Positions 43,914 through 52,593 of a stretch of DNA of 64,000 nt are shown here, one piece after another. Position numbers and translations under genes: made by a program. The stretch is from positions 124,001-188,000 of the forward strand of contig NZ_FQVB01000005.1 of the NCBI RefSeq assembly GCF_900129305.1. Direction: 5' to 3'. Under the pieces are notes generated by a model. That model was not told the origin of the DNA. It saw nothing but the letters and a program-made list of their open reading frames with translations, and ran no database searches. Positions within the stretch are counted from its first letter, which is position 1; each line of letters opens with the position of its first letter. The stretch is from Desulfacinum infernum DSM 9756. Lineage in GTDB: Bacteria > Desulfobacterota > Syntrophobacteria > Syntrophobacterales > DSM-9756.

Positions 43914-45248
43914 ATGCGAATCCTAGTCATCGAGCCGGACCCGAAAGAAGCTCAGATCCTTCAGCACATTCTCTCGGACCTGGGACACCAGTGCGCCACC
44001 ACCTCCCGATACGACGGCGCCTGGGACCTGGTCGAACGCTTTCGACCCGGTGCGGCTCTTGTGGCTCTCGACGGGGACAGTTCCCCCCTGGTCCAGTTCC
44101 TCAGGAAGACCCAGGGCCTGGAAGAGCCCCTTCCCGTCATCGTCGTAACGCGGGCCCCGAACCTGGAAGACGCGGTGGAGATGATGAAGCATGGGGCCCA
44201 TGATTTCTGGGTTCACCCAATCACGCGGGAACGGCTGGAAAAAGCGCTGGGATGGCTGGAAGGCCGAGACCGGTCTTCCGGCTCACCCGATCCCATCGCT
44301 CAACCGTCAAGAGTGATCATCACCCAAAATCCCACCATGATCCGGCTGAAGGCCATGGCCGCCAAAGTAGCGGCCAGCCGGGCCACCGTCTTCATCCAGG
44401 GGGAAAGCGGAACCGGCAAGGAACTCTTTGCCAACTACATCCACACGCACAGTCGACGGTCCGGCGCCCCCTTTCTCGCCGTCAATTGTGCGGCCCTGCC
44501 GGAAAACCTCCTGGAGAGCGAGCTGTTCGGCTACGAGAAGGGAGCCTTCACCGGAGCCAACCGCCTTCGCAAAGGCAAATTCGAGCTGGCCGACAAGGGC
44601 ACCCTCCTGCTCGACGAAGTCACGGAAATCCCCATCCACCTGCAAGCGAAGCTCCTGAGAGTACTCCAGGAAGGCGAAGTGGACCGGCTTGGGGGGCGGC
44701 TGCCCGTCCCCGTGGATGTCCGCGTCATCGCCACCACCAACCTCAACGTGGCGGAAGCCGTAAAGGAAAATCGCTTCCGAAAGGACCTGTACTACCGCCT
44801 CAATGTGATACCGCTCAGAATACCGCCCCTGCGCGAAAGAAGGGACGACCTGCCCCTTCTGGTGGTCCACTTCCTGAAAAAGTTCAGGGAATTACACGGA
44901 ACCAGGACCACGGAGGTCGCGCCGGAAGCCCTTAGAAAAATGGAAGCCTACCCTTGGCCAGGCAACGTGCGCGAACTGGAAAACGTCGTCCAGAGGGCGG
45001 TCCTGATCCATGACGAGAAGATTTTGCAGCCCCAACACATCGACTTCGATCCCGTGGAAGACCTGGATGCGCCCCAGGACCTTCCGCTCATGAGCATCGG
45101 TGAAATGGAGCGCCGCATGATCCACAAGGCCCTGGAAACCACCGAAGGCAATCGGACCCGGGCCGCAGAACTCCTCGGGATCAGCGTGCGAACCCTCCGA
45201 AACAAACTGAACGATTACAAACAGCTCTCCGGCGATAGCGCAGCCTAA
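43914..45248 (+). CDS. Sigma-54-dependent regulator with degenerate receiver domain
   Basis: A 444-residue regulator. The receiver is eroded: IEPDP replaces the acidic VDDD pair, Asp53 of LVALDGDSS remains at the phosphorylation site, Thr79 remains, but the conserved Lys is His101 (WVHPIT). The AAA+ domain is intact: GESGTGKELFAN, GYEKGAFTGANRLRKGKFE, LLLDEVTEIPIHLQAKLL and WPGNVRELENVVQRAVL. The C-terminal Fis-type helix-turn-helix is NRTRAAELLGISVRTLRNKL. It probably activates the sigma-54 promoters that follow, possibly without phosphorylation, as FleQ/FlrA do. ATG 43914 was chosen; TTG 43908 is in frame and closer to AGGAAG. Confidence 0.87.
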   Translation: MRILVIEPDPKEAQILQHILSDLGHQCATTSRYDGAWDLVERFRPGAALVALDGDSSPLVQFLRKTQGLEEPLPVIVVTRAPNLEDAVEMMKHGAHDFWVHPITRERLEKALGWLEGRDRSSGSPDPIAQPSRVIITQNPTMIRLKAMAAKVAASRATVFIQGESGTGKELFANYIHTHSRRSGAPFLAVNCAALPENLLESELFGYEKGAFTGANRLRKGKFELADKGTLLLDEVTEIPIHLQAKLLRVLQEGEVDRLGGRLPVPVDVRVIATTNLNVAEAVKENRFRKDLYYRLNVIPLRIPPLRERRDDLPLLVVHFLKKFRELHGTRTTEVAPEALRKMEAYPWPGNVRELENVVQRAVLIHDEKILQPQHIDFDPVEDLDAPQDLPLMSIGEMERRMIHKALETTEGNRTRAAELLGISVRTLRNKLNDYKQLSGDSAA

Positions 45249-45357
45249 CCCCAAAGAGTCATGGTAGTGACATCCGCCCGGGGGGCCTCTCTGTCAATTT
45301 CATGACACCCTCCCCCTTGGACCCCGCCCTCCTCTTGCATTCGACCACCCTTCCGCA

Positions 45358-45373
45358 TGGTATGGACTTTGCT
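45358..45373 (+). promoter_or_regulatory. Sigma-54 (-24/-12) promoter of the flgB operon
   Basis: TGGTATGGACTTTGCT has GG and GC 10 bp apart and shares the TGGTATG half with the site at 41354. It lies 62 bp before the flgB start. Confidence 0.82.
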
Positions 45374-45434
45374 TCTTCGTCAGGACGGCAATCTTGGAAA
45401 TCTTGGATATGGATCCCTTGTGGAGGAGCCGACC

Positions 45435-45821
45435 ATGGGTCACGGGAACGCCATTGACAGGACGGTCGCCCTGATGCAGGACCGTCTGAACCTGAACACC
45501 TTGAATCACAAGGTCATTTCCAGCAACCTGGCCAACATCAACACCCCCCGTTATGTGGCCAGGCACCTTTCCTTCGAGCAAACCCTGAGGGAGACCCTGG
45601 AAGAGGACGTCCTGCACCTGGTCCGAACCCGGGGCGAACATATGGACCCTGCGGATGTGGAAGAGGCCCTACGCGAACCGCAGTTGGTGGAAACGGGGCC
45701 GGTGGACCTGGATAGCGAGATGGCGCGCCTTGCCCAGAACAGCGTGGAGTACCAGTTCATCGTGACCATGCTCAACAAGAAATTCACCTTGATCAAGGCG
45801 GTATTGGAAGGAGGACGCTAA
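45435..45821 (+). CDS. flgB: Flagellar basal-body rod protein FlgB
   Basis: A 128-residue proximal rod subunit exported by the flagellar type III system. NHKVISSNLANINTPRYVAR (residues 27-46) is the conserved rod-protein N-terminus. The C-terminal helix EMARLAQNSVEYQFIVTMLNKK is also typical. GTGGAGGAG precedes ATG 45435. Its TAA overlaps the ATG of flgC (TAATG). It heads the flgBC-fliEFGHIJ-motE unit. Confidence 0.93.
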   Translation: MGHGNAIDRTVALMQDRLNLNTLNHKVISSNLANINTPRYVARHLSFEQTLRETLEEDVLHLVRTRGEHMDPADVEEALREPQLVETGPVDLDSEMARLAQNSVEYQFIVTMLNKKFTLIKAVLEGGR

Positions 45822-46258
45822 TGGATTTCCAGAGCGCCATGCACATCAGCGCCTCGGGGCTGAAGGCCAACAGGGTCTGGATCAACGTGGTTTCCGCCAA
45901 CCTGGCCAACATCAATACCACCCGAACGGCTGAAGGAACCCCCTACAAGCGGCGAACGCTCATCCTGGAAGCGACCCCCGAACAGGCCGATTTCCAGGCC
46001 GTTTTCAACGAGGCCCTGGAAGGCCAACTGGAGAGGGTGGAAGTGAGCGAGATCGTACCCGACGGCAGGGATTTCAGGATGGTCTACAATCCCGGCCACC
46101 CGGATGCCGATGAGGAAGGCATGGTGCTCATGCCCAACATCAATCCTGTGGAGGAGATGGCCAACATGATGAACGCCGCGCGCTCTTACGAAGCCAATCT
46201 GGCGGCCTTGAACACCGCACGGCAGCTCGCCCTGAAGGCCCTGGAGCTGGGCCGTTAA
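45821..46258 (+). CDS. flgC: Flagellar basal-body rod protein FlgC
   Basis: A 145-residue rod subunit. MHISASGLKANRVWINVVSA followed by NLANINTTRT is the N-terminal rod signature, and GMVLMPNINPVEEMANMMNA with ARSYEANLAALNTARQLALK closes the C-terminus as in the family. Translation is coupled to flgB through the TAATG overlap. Confidence 0.94.
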   Translation: MDFQSAMHISASGLKANRVWINVVSANLANINTTRTAEGTPYKRRTLILEATPEQADFQAVFNEALEGQLERVEVSEIVPDGRDFRMVYNPGHPDADEEGMVLMPNINPVEEMANMMNAARSYEANLAALNTARQLALKALELGR

Positions 46259-46280
46259 CCCATCTTAGGAGATGGTTCCC

Positions 46281-46577
46281 ATGAAGATCACGGAATCCTG
46301 GAATGCCCGCCCTGTTTCGGACATGGCCCTGCGCGGCAATGAAGCGCGGCGGCAAGGCGGTTCTTTTTCCACGGAGCTGAAGGAGACCCTACAGGGAGTC
46401 AATCATCTGCAGAACCGCGCAGAAGAAGCCATGGTGGAAGGAGCGGTTCGGGGCGCTGAAAACATTCACGAAACGATGATCAAACTGCATGAGGCGGAAA
46501 TAAGCTTGAAACTCCTGGTCAAGACCCGGGACAAGGCACTGGAGGCCTATCAAGAGATCATGCGGATGCAGTTCTAA
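46281..46577 (+). CDS. fliE: Flagellar hook-basal body complex protein FliE
   Basis: A 98-residue junction protein between the MS ring and the rod. The C-terminal half, HETMIKLHEAEISLKLLVKT followed by RDKALEAYQEIMRMQF, is the FliE signature. ATG 46281 has TAGGAGA 8 nt upstream; ATG 46272 would overlap that site. It lies 22 bp after flgC. Confidence 0.92.
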   Translation: MKITESWNARPVSDMALRGNEARRQGGSFSTELKETLQGVNHLQNRAEEAMVEGAVRGAENIHETMIKLHEAEISLKLLVKTRDKALEAYQEIMRMQF

Positions 46578-46607
46578 GACACGCGTGGGTAAGGAGTGAG
46601 CCGGGGC

Positions 46608-48197
46608 ATGGAGAAGCTGCGCGCCTTTTTTTCCCGATTGAAGAGCTCTTTTTTGGATCTTCCCGGACCCCAGAAGATTCTGACTCTCGGTTCGGTCCTT
46701 CTCCTGGTGGGGAGCCTGGCGTACCTGGCCGTCACCTTCAACCAGGTGGAATACGCTCCACTTTATTCGGAGCTTTCCGAAGCGGATCTGGCCTCCGTCG
46801 TGGAGGTGCTCAAAGAGAAAAAGGTTCCTTACAAGCTGACCGGAACTCAGGCCGTGGCCGTTCCCAAAGACAAAATCTACGAAACACGGCTCGCGCTGGC
46901 GGCCGAAGGTCTGCCCCGGGGAAGCGGTGTGGGCTTTGAGATCTTCGATCAGCAAAGGCTGGGAAGCACGGAATTCGTGCAGCGAATCAATTACCAGCGA
47001 GCCCTTCAGGGGGAGCTGGCACGCACCATCAACCAAATGACGGAAGTCCAGGAAAGCCGGGTTCACCTGGTCTTGCCTGAAGACGCCCTCTTCGCCGAGG
47101 ACCAGAAACCTCCCCGCGCCGCGGTGTTTCTCAAGCTGCGCCCCGGCGCCCAACTCGGCCAGCGCCAGCTGCAGGCCATCGCGAACCTGGTGGCCAGCGC
47201 CGTGGAAGGCCTGGAGACCGATAACGTGACCATCATGAGCACGGACGGAAAGGTCTTCTACAAGAAGGACCGAAGCGAATCCCCCCTGGAGATGAGCGCC
47301 CATCAGCTGGAAGTGAAGCATCGGGTGGAGGAAGATCTTCGCAACAAGGTCCAGAACATGCTGGCCCGCGTGGTGGGAGCCGACAAGGTGGTGGCCCAGG
47401 TTTCCGTGGACCTGGACTTCAGCCGGGTGGAAATCGCCGAAGACATCTACGACCCGGACAGCGCCGTCGTGAGAAGCCAGCAAAGGAGCCTGGAGACCTC
47501 CCAGGGCAAGGAGCTCACGCCGCGGGGAAACCCGGACGCCCCCATCAACATCGAAAGCCGCCTGCTCGAAAACCAGCCGGGCGCGGAACAAAAAACCTTC
47601 AACAGGCAAAAAGAGACGGTCAATTACGAGATCAACCGCATCAACCGACAGATCGTACGCTCTCCGGGAACCGTTCGGAAAGTGTCGGTGGCCGTGGTGG
47701 TGGACGGCCCCTACCGGACGGAAACCTCCGCCGACGGAAACCCGGAAAGGGTCTTCGTGGGCAGAAGTCCCCAGGAGCTCAAGACCCTGGAAGACCTGGT
47801 CAAGAAGGCGGTGGGATTTGACGAGGGCCGCGGAGACCAGGTCTCCATCACCAATGTTGCCTTCGCCTCCGACCCGCTCCAAGGATTGGACTCGCCCGTC
47901 CCGGAAAACAAGTACCTCGCCCTGCTTCGCCAGCACCAGAAGATCCTTTTCAATCTGCTCCTGCTCTTGCTGGTGTTCTTGTTCGTGGTGCGCCCCTTTA
48001 TGAAGCGATTCCAGCAAATCGGCGATGGCGAACCCGCCCGGGGAGGCCGCCACCCTGCTCTACCCGGAGGGGAGGAGGAGGACCTGCTGGAAGCTCCCAA
48101 GGAATTGCCCTTGCGGGAACAGGTGATGGATCTGGTGTTCGAGAACCCGACCCAGGCGGCCCAGGTGATTCGAGCCTGGATCAAGGAGGACGCATAA
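46608..48197 (+). CDS. fliF: Flagellar MS-ring protein FliF
   Basis: A 529-residue inner-membrane ring protein with two membrane helices, at ~24-44 and ~445-465. The ring-building motifs are YAPLYSELSEADLASVVEVL, KVPYKLTGTQAVAVPKDKIY, GVGFEIFDQQRLGSTEFVQR and NYQRALQGELARTI. The C-terminal cytoplasmic tail (EQVMDLVFENPTQAAQVIRAW) is the FliG-binding segment. ATG 46608 fits the family N-terminus; the GTG at 46596 overlaps AAGGAG. Confidence 0.95.
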   Translation: MEKLRAFFSRLKSSFLDLPGPQKILTLGSVLLLVGSLAYLAVTFNQVEYAPLYSELSEADLASVVEVLKEKKVPYKLTGTQAVAVPKDKIYETRLALAAEGLPRGSGVGFEIFDQQRLGSTEFVQRINYQRALQGELARTINQMTEVQESRVHLVLPEDALFAEDQKPPRAAVFLKLRPGAQLGQRQLQAIANLVASAVEGLETDNVTIMSTDGKVFYKKDRSESPLEMSAHQLEVKHRVEEDLRNKVQNMLARVVGADKVVAQVSVDLDFSRVEIAEDIYDPDSAVVRSQQRSLETSQGKELTPRGNPDAPINIESRLLENQPGAEQKTFNRQKETVNYEINRINRQIVRSPGTVRKVSVAVVVDGPYRTETSADGNPERVFVGRSPQELKTLEDLVKKAVGFDEGRGDQVSITNVAFASDPLQGLDSPVPENKYLALLRQHQKILFNLLLLLLVFLFVVRPFMKRFQQIGDGEPARGGRHPALPGGEEEDLLEAPKELPLREQVMDLVFENPTQAAQVIRAWIKEDA

Positions 48198-48200
48198 ACG

Positions 48201-49202
48201 ATGGCGAAGTTGTCCGGACTGCAGAAGGCCGCCGTAGTGCTTTTGGCGTTGGGGGAACAGGCTTCCGCCCAGATCCTCAAGGATCTGAGCCCCGCGGAAA
48301 TCAAGAAACTGGGCTCCCAGATCGCGCGTCTGGAAAAGGTTGAGAAACCCACCACCGACGAGGTTCTCAAGGAATTCCTCGTGTGCATGAAAGAGGACCA
48401 AGGCGTCCACATACCCGGCAACCTGTTCCTGAAAAAGCTACTGCCGGCGGTTCTCAGCCCGGACGAGGCCCAATCGGTCATGACCACCATCGAGGAGGAA
48501 AACCAAAAGGTCCCCTTCAAGAACTTGCAGGACGTGGACCCGCGGGTTCTTGCCAATTTCATTAAGAACGAGCATCCCCAGACCATTGCCATCATCCTGG
48601 TTCACCTGGACCACGAAAAAGGCAGCGAGGTTCTGGGACTCCTTCCGGAAAACCTCCAGTTCGAGGTGGCCAACCGGATCGCCACCCTGGAGACGGTGCC
48701 GCCGGACCTCCTGCGGGAAGTGGACGAGGTTCTCGAAAAGGAACTGCTCTCCGTATCGGATCAGGGCTATAAGATCGTCGGAGGGGTGCAGGCGGTAGCC
48801 GAACTGCTCAACCGATGCGACCGCCGCACCAGCGACAACATCCTGCAGGCACTGGAAGACCACGATGCCGAACTTGCGGATAACGTGCGTAATCTCATGT
48901 TCGTTTTCGACGACCTGGTGAATGTGAACGACCAGGGCATCCGGGAGCTGCTCAAGGAAATCACCAACGAGGACCTCACCCTGGCCCTCAAGACGGCCTC
49001 GGAAGAAGTCAAGCAGAAGATTCTGAAGAATCTGTCCCAGCGCGCCGCCCAGATGCTTCTGGAAGACATGGAGGTCATGGGGCCGGTGCGGCTGAGCGAC
49101 GTGGAAGCCGCCCAGCGCAACGTGCTCAATGTGGCCCGCAAGCTGGAGAAGGAAGGACGACTGATGCTGGCCAGAGGAGACGGCGGCGATGCCCTCGTCT
49201 AA
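48201..49202 (+). CDS. fliG: Flagellar motor switch protein FliG
   Basis: A 333-residue rotor protein. The N-terminal FliF-binding domain starts LSGLQKAAVVLLALGEQASA. The middle domain contains EHPQTIAIILVHLDHEKGSE. The C-terminal torque domain has VFDDLVNVNDQGIRELLKEI followed by LKTASEEVKQKILKNLSQRA, which carries the charged residues that interact with MotA. It starts 3 bp after fliF and overlaps fliH by 14 bp. Confidence 0.95.
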   Translation: MAKLSGLQKAAVVLLALGEQASAQILKDLSPAEIKKLGSQIARLEKVEKPTTDEVLKEFLVCMKEDQGVHIPGNLFLKKLLPAVLSPDEAQSVMTTIEEENQKVPFKNLQDVDPRVLANFIKNEHPQTIAIILVHLDHEKGSEVLGLLPENLQFEVANRIATLETVPPDLLREVDEVLEKELLSVSDQGYKIVGGVQAVAELLNRCDRRTSDNILQALEDHDAELADNVRNLMFVFDDLVNVNDQGIRELLKEITNEDLTLALKTASEEVKQKILKNLSQRAAQMLLEDMEVMGPVRLSDVEAAQRNVLNVARKLEKEGRLMLARGDGGDALV

Positions 49203-49920
49203 GGTCGTCAAAGGGGCCCGTCAAGAGACCTGGGCCAAGTTCGCCTTTCAGGAGATCGGCTCTGAAGACGAATCGGGAGGGATTCCCGCTCACTCGCAAG
49301 CCGGGGCCGCCCCGACGGATGTGGATCCCCTGGAGGATTTGGAGGAAACCATCCGGCGCCAGCTCCTGGAAGCGGAGCGCCGGGCCCAGGAGATCGAACG
49401 GGACGCCTACCAAAAGGGCTACGAGCAGGGCCGAAAGGACGGCTTCGACTTCGGCGCCAAGAGCATGCGTGTGATTCAGGAGCAGATGGAGACGCTGCTT
49501 GGCCACATGGAAGGCCTCCCGTCCCAGATCCTCCAGGACTACCGGGAATGGCTCATCCGAGCCAGCCTGTCCCTGGCGAAGGTCATCGTGCGCCGTGAGG
49601 TGCGTGCGGACGCCGCCATCCTGGCCGCCCTGGTGGATGAGTGCATGGAGAGCATGGACCGTTCGCACGAAATCACCCTCGTGCTCCACCCGAAGGACAA
49701 GGCACTCTTGGAAAAACATGGCGTTCTGGCCAGGTGGGCAGGGGCGCAGGAAGCCGCGGACGGAGTCCTGCACATCCGCACCGACTCCGAAATGGAACGG
49801 GGCGGATGTCGGCTGATCAGCGCGATCCAGGAGATCGATGCGACCCTGGAGACCCGTTGGAAGGATCTGGAAGCGCGCCTCACCAGCGATTCGCACGCCG
49901 AGGCTCCCCATGAAGCGTGA
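49189..49920 (+). CDS. fliH: Flagellar assembly protein FliH
   Basis: A 243-residue regulator of the export ATPase. An acidic N-terminal region is followed by a helix rich in Gln/Glu/Arg and glycines (RRAQEIERDAYQKGYEQGRK, DGFDFGAKS), the G-repeat helix typical of FliH. The C-terminal domain has ASLSLAKVIVRREVRADAAI and GGCRLISAIQEIDATLETRW. It overlaps fliG by 14 bp and fliI by 11 bp, consistent with coupled synthesis of the FliH2-FliI complex. Confidence 0.92.
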   Translation: MPSSKVVKGARQETWAKFAFQEIGSEDESGGIPAHSQAGAAPTDVDPLEDLEETIRRQLLEAERRAQEIERDAYQKGYEQGRKDGFDFGAKSMRVIQEQMETLLGHMEGLPSQILQDYREWLIRASLSLAKVIVRREVRADAAILAALVDECMESMDRSHEITLVLHPKDKALLEKHGVLARWAGAQEAADGVLHIRTDSEMERGGCRLISAIQEIDATLETRWKDLEARLTSDSHAEAPHEA

Positions 49921-51229
49921 CTACTTGCATCTGGAGGACCTTCCTCTGTCGATCGGAACCGCCGGCAAATGGAAGCGATACGGCAGGGTGCATCTGCTTT
50001 TGGGCAACCTGATCGAGGCGGTGGGGTTCGAGGCGACCCTCGGGACCATCTGCAGGATCCACTCGCAGACGGACTCCCCGCCCGTCTTTGCCGAGGTGGT
50101 GGGATTTCATGGGAAGAACCTCAAGTTGGTTCCCCTATCGCCCGTCCAGGGCTTGGCCCCCGGCAACCGGGTGGAGATCCACCCCCACTCCGCATCCTGT
50201 ACCGTCGGTCGCGAGCTCCTGGGCCGAGTCCTCAACGGAATGGGAGAACCCGTGGACGCCCTCGGCCCCCTGCCCACCGGCACGGCTTATCCCCTGCGTT
50301 GCCCCGTCCCCAACCCCCTGGACCGGCCCATCATCTCGGAACAACTGGACGTGGGCATCCGGGCCATCAACGGGTTGCTTCCCATCGGGAAGGGACAACG
50401 GATGGGCATCTTCGCCGGCTCCGGGGTGGGAAAAAGCACCTTGCTGGGCATGATGGCCCGTTACACCTCCGCCCCGGTCAACGTCATCGCTCTCATCGGA
50501 GAGCGCGGCAGGGAAGTCAATGAGTTCCTGGAATCGGAACTGGGCCCTGAAGGGAGACGGCGCTCGGTGGTGGTGGTGGCCACCTCCGACCAGCCGGCGT
50601 CCCTGCGCGTGCGCGCCGCCTATGTGGCGTGCGCGGTGGCGGAATATTTCAGGGATCAGGGGCAGGATGTTCTCTTCATGATGGATTCCGTGACCCGATT
50701 CGCCATGGCCATGAGGGAGATCGGGCTCGCCGCCGGAGAGCCCCCCACCACCAAGGGCTACCCGCCCAGCGTCTTCGGTGCCCTCCCTCAGCTCCTGGAA
50801 CGCGCCGGCAACTTCTCCCAAGCATCCATCACCGGCATCTACACCGTCCTCGTGGAAGGCGACGACCTGGACGACCCCATTGCGGATACCGTCCGCTCCA
50901 TCCTGGACGGACATATCGTCCTGGACCGGGAGCTGGCTCACCGGCGGCACTACCCCGCCATCAATCCCCTCAAGAGCGTCAGCCGGTTGACGGATCGCCT
51001 CCTGGATCCGGAAGTGAAAAGCCGGGCGTCCAGGTTCATCGAAGTCCTCGCCCAATACAAGTCCGCCGAAGACATGATCAATATCGGTGCCTACCTGAAG
51101 GGGAGCCACGGCCCCACCGATTACGCCATCCAGATGATCGACAAGCTCAACGATTATCTGAAACAACCCGTCACCGAACGGGCCACCATTGAACAGGCCC
51201 ATCAGTCCTTGAAGAAGCTCTTCGATTGA
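49910..51229 (+). CDS. fliI: Flagellum-specific ATPase FliI
   Basis: A 439-residue F1-beta-like ATPase of the export apparatus. Walker A is GIFAGSGVGKSTLLGMMARY. VNVIALIGERGREVNEFLE and QDVLFMMDSVTRFAMAMREI (Walker B), then GLAAGEPPTTKGYPPSVF, are FliI marks. The C-terminus ends in ATIEQAHQSLKKLFD. ATG 49910 overlaps the fliH 3' end. The TTG of the next frame overlaps its stop, so fliJ may be coupled. Confidence 0.95.
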   Translation: MKRDYLHLEDLPLSIGTAGKWKRYGRVHLLLGNLIEAVGFEATLGTICRIHSQTDSPPVFAEVVGFHGKNLKLVPLSPVQGLAPGNRVEIHPHSASCTVGRELLGRVLNGMGEPVDALGPLPTGTAYPLRCPVPNPLDRPIISEQLDVGIRAINGLLPIGKGQRMGIFAGSGVGKSTLLGMMARYTSAPVNVIALIGERGREVNEFLESELGPEGRRRSVVVVATSDQPASLRVRAAYVACAVAEYFRDQGQDVLFMMDSVTRFAMAMREIGLAAGEPPTTKGYPPSVFGALPQLLERAGNFSQASITGIYTVLVEGDDLDDPIADTVRSILDGHIVLDRELAHRRHYPAINPLKSVSRLTDRLLDPEVKSRASRFIEVLAQYKSAEDMINIGAYLKGSHGPTDYAIQMIDKLNDYLKQPVTERATIEQAHQSLKKLFD

Positions 51230-51240
51230 GTTGGAGCCCC

Positions 51241-51705
51241 ATGGCCTTTCAATTCCGTTTCCGCAAGCTTCTCGAACACAGGGAACATCTGGTGCGGCAG
51301 TCGCAAATCGAGCTGGCCAACGCTCTGGCGGAAGTCCGGGAGATCGGGCGGCGGATAGCCGCCGTCGAAAGGCAGTTGCAGGACACCAGAGAGCGTCTTT
51401 CGAAGAAGCAGCGCGAAGGCATCTCCGTGGCCGAGTTTCTTTCCTTCCAGGATCACCTGTCGGGATTGGAACAACAATTGCTTAAGCTGAACGAACAATG
51501 GGAGGCGGCGCAGCATAAAGCCGCCGCCCGGCAGGAAGCCTTGGTGGACAGAGAGCGAGAGGCCAAGAAACTGGAGAGACTGGAAGAGATCGATCATGAG
51601 CGCTTCCGAATCGAGGAAAAGAAACGAGAGCAGAGGCATTTGGACGAATCGGCCCAAACAACCCTCCTGCGAGGGCCTCTCCCCCTCGGAAACGAACCCC
51701 CCTGA
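51241..51705 (+). CDS. fliJ: Flagellar export chaperone FliJ
   Basis: A 154-residue, almost wholly helical coiled-coil protein that stalks the FliI ring. FQFRFRKLLEHREHLVRQSQ is the typical FliJ N-terminus. Charged heptads follow, including a KKQREGISVAEFLSFQDHLS hairpin region. ATG 51241 is 11 bp after fliI. Its last 110 bp overlap the start of the next gene in a different frame. Confidence 0.88.
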   Translation: MAFQFRFRKLLEHREHLVRQSQIELANALAEVREIGRRIAAVERQLQDTRERLSKKQREGISVAEFLSFQDHLSGLEQQLLKLNEQWEAAQHKAAARQEALVDREREAKKLERLEEIDHERFRIEEKKREQRHLDESAQTTLLRGPLPLGNEPP

Positions 51706-52345
51706 GCCGAACAGGCCCCCCCGGAAGGGCCTGTCCTTTCTTCTGGCCGGGCTCCTGGTGCTGGGGGGTCTCAAGGTGGGGCTCAGCACTCTGGATCTTT
51801 GGGGAAAACTTCCGCAGCCCGCAAACGTCATGGAGCTCCGGGAAGTGCATGCCCAGGAGCAATCCGAGACGCCCCCGCCCCGCCCCTCTTCCCAGGCAGA
51901 CCCGAACGAAGCACCCCGCCCCATCCATGAAGAAGTCCTCCTCACCCCCGAAATGATGGCTCATCTCAAAGAGCAGAAGGAACAGCTCCGGCAAAAGGAG
52001 CAGGAACTGACGGAGCGTGAAGCGTATCTCCGCCAAATGGAGGAGGAGATCGAAAGCCGATTGAAGGAACTCATCGCTCTGCAGGAAAAGATACAGAAGG
52101 CCCAGGAAGAAATCCGCATCTATCGTGAAGAACAGGAACAGGCCAGAAGCGCTCAAATCCGCGCATTGGCCAAGATTTACGGAAACATGAAGCCCAAGGA
52201 AGCCGGGGAGCTCATGCAAAACCTGGAAGACGACCTGGTGGTGAAGATCATCTCCCTCATGACCGCAGACCAGGCCGCCAAAATCCTTTCCAGCATGGAG
52301 GTGAAAAAGGCCGCCAAGATTTCCAAGGCCCTCACCGCCAACTGA
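51596..52345 (+). CDS. motE: MotE-like protein (MgtE N-domain family), flagellar
   Basis: A 249-residue protein. A Pro/Ser-rich N-terminus (1-42) precedes one membrane helix, GLSFLLAGLLVLGGLKVG (~45-62). A periplasmic coiled coil follows (~118-195, EQKEQLRQKEQELTERE). The C-terminal MgtE_N-like domain holds YGNMKPKEAGELMQNLEDDL and MTADQAAKILSSMEVKKAAK. MotE proteins help chaperone motor stator components. The start ATG 51596 lies inside fliJ; no other start codon precedes the membrane helix, and GGAAGAG lies 7 nt upstream. It is therefore a 110-bp out-of-frame overlap. A strong terminator follows. Confidence 0.85.
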   Translation: MSASESRKRNESRGIWTNRPKQPSCEGLSPSETNPPEPNRPPRKGLSFLLAGLLVLGGLKVGLSTLDLWGKLPQPANVMELREVHAQEQSETPPPRPSSQADPNEAPRPIHEEVLLTPEMMAHLKEQKEQLRQKEQELTEREAYLRQMEEEIESRLKELIALQEKIQKAQEEIRIYREEQEQARSAQIRALAKIYGNMKPKEAGELMQNLEDDLVVKIISLMTADQAAKILSSMEVKKAAKISKALTAN

Positions 52346-52378
52346 TCTCCCGCACCACCCGCACCTCCCTCCCACCCC

Positions 52379-52412
52379 GCCGCCGGGCGCCGCCGCCCGG
52401 CGGCAACTTTTT
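52379..52412 (+). terminator. Intrinsic terminator after motE
   Basis: GCCGCCGGGCG, a short loop, and CGCCCGGCGGC form an 11-bp GC stem followed by AACTTTTTC. It ends the flgB-motE transcript, and a new sigma-54 promoter begins 110 bp later. Confidence 0.85.
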
Positions 52413-52521
52413 CTCACCAGTGCTGAAAAATTTGCCCCCTTTCGAGGGGCGGGCAAGGCCCCACTCCGTTTCGAGGCGCACAAGACATGGATTTCACAGC
52501 TTTTTCCATGACACCCCCATC

Positions 52522-52537
52522 TGGCATCCTAATTGCC
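52522..52537 (+). promoter_or_regulatory. Sigma-54 (-24/-12) promoter of the fliK-flgD-flgE unit
   Basis: TGGCATCCTAATTGCC has the GG and GC elements 10 bp apart and matches TGGCA and TTGC exactly. It lies 57 bp before the fliK start and after the motE terminator. Confidence 0.82.
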
Positions 52538-52593
52538 ATCCCAATGGGCCGACACGCAACGACTCCATGGACCCATTGGAAAAAGGGGCACAC

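Noticed and set aside
45329-45350. Second -24/-12 candidate (TTGGACC...CTTGCAT) upstream of flgB
   Set aside because: The GG and GC elements are 16 bp apart instead of 10; the site at 45358 fits properly.
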